From a virus: a stretch of 21,051 nucleotides of DNA. The notes under the pieces are model-generated. The model was given only the letters and a program-made list of their open reading frames with translations. It made no database searches and was not told the origin of the DNA. Positions 20,873-21,051 of the stretch are shown here, in pieces. Position 1 is the stretch's first letter. Every line of letters starts with the position of its first letter. The stretch covers positions 1-21,051 of the IMG/VR virus record IMGVR_UViG_3300048930_000097. One strand, 5' to 3'. Made by a program: the position numbers and the translations under genes.

Positions 20873-21051
20873 TGCCGACATGGATCCTCGACCTCGTGCG
20901 CCCACCGGACGATTCCGACCCGCTCATCGTGCGCCGGTGGCGCTGGAACGTCGCAGTGCTGCTGCTGTTCGGGTTCTTGTTCGCCGTGTGGACCCGCACG
21001 CCATGGGGCTATGTGCTCGCGTCTGATGCCGAGCAGAAAGTGCAGGCCGCC
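20872..21051 (+). CDS. Small membrane protein (3' end outside window)
   Basis: ATG 20872 overlaps the previous stop (TGATG) and has GGAGG (20862-20866) five bases upstream, the best ribosome site near here. The frame stays open for 60 codons to the window edge: an N-terminal cytosolic-type segment (TWILDLVRPPDDSDPL), then basic RRWRW and a transmembrane helix (VAVLLLFGFLFAVW) followed by TRTPWGYVLASDAEQKVQ, which may lead into a coiled coil. Similar small single-span proteins with coiled-coil tails lie after tail genes in many proteobacterial phages. Holin or spanin-related roles are possible but not shown. Too short for the usual ORF listing because its stop is outside the window. Confidence 0.68.
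   Translation, partial: MPTWILDLVRPPDDSDPLIVRRWRWNVAVLLLFGFLFAVWTRTPWGYVLASDAEQKVQAA

Noticed and set aside
1-21051. CRISPR arrays, tRNA genes, insertion sequences, integrase/attachment sites, reverse-transcriptase diversity elements
   Set aside because: I looked for regularly spaced direct repeats, cloverleaf-like segments, transposase or integrase motifs and reverse-transcriptase motifs and saw none. The repeats near 598-1404 are protein-level and diverged.

Overview
The window is one densely packed, almost entirely rightward late (virion morphogenesis) operon of a lambda-type siphovirus, either a free phage genome or part of a prophage. No integrase, repressor, attachment site or bacterial gene is visible, so the two cannot be told apart here. 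The DNA is GC-rich throughout, GTG starts are common, and long antisense reading frames arise from high third-position GC. This fits a phage of a high-GC proteobacterium (Burkholderiales- or Xanthomonadales-like), but that assignment is an inference from base composition only.

Layout. (a) 1-2663: accessory virion or fibre genes: a partial Ig-like protein with 13 tandem repeats of about 20 residues, a 62-residue protein, a 151-residue phage protein and a 167-residue protein with a fibre-type domain. (b) 2686-2901: the only convincing minus-strand gene, a small two-helix membrane protein with Cys/His pairs at both ends. (c) 2936-3490: a gpZ-like minor tail protein, displaced from its lambda position. 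(d) 3491-3605: a short AT-richer gap, a candidate cos region. (e) 3606-7801: packaging genes: Nu1-like small terminase, GpA-type large terminase, gpW-like connector and gpB-like portal, linked by overlaps. (f) 7811-10678: head genes: a ClpP-like protease fused in frame to the major capsid protein with a strong internal ribosome binding site, a DUF2190 decoration-type protein bracketed by two terminator-like hairpins, and an FII-like head-tail joining protein. (g) 10680-20370: tail genes: U-like terminator, tube protein, G/GT chaperones with a -1 frameshift site, a short tape measure, then M/L/K/J-like tip genes. Two free-standing HNH endonuclease genes (11141-11707 and 14604-15227) interrupt this block. 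(h) 20371-21051: start of a membrane/envelope cassette: a lipobox-containing protein with a PagL-like C-terminal motif and a partial single-span membrane protein.

How it works together. The terminase pair recognises, cuts and pumps DNA through the portal into a head built from the protease/scaffold/capsid polyprotein and stabilised by the DUF2190 protein. W and FII close the head, U closes the tail, GT and the tape measure set tail length while the tube protein polymerises, and the L/K/J-like proteins form the tip. The order W-B-C/E-D-FII-U-V-G/GT-H-tip follows lambda closely. The departures are Z placed upstream of nu1, the protease-capsid fusion, the HNH insertions, the fibre genes upstream of the packaging genes and the antisense membrane gene. 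I see no wholly new multi-gene system. The best leads are the frameshift element, the nested capsid start, the antisense membrane gene and the PagL-like lipoprotein.
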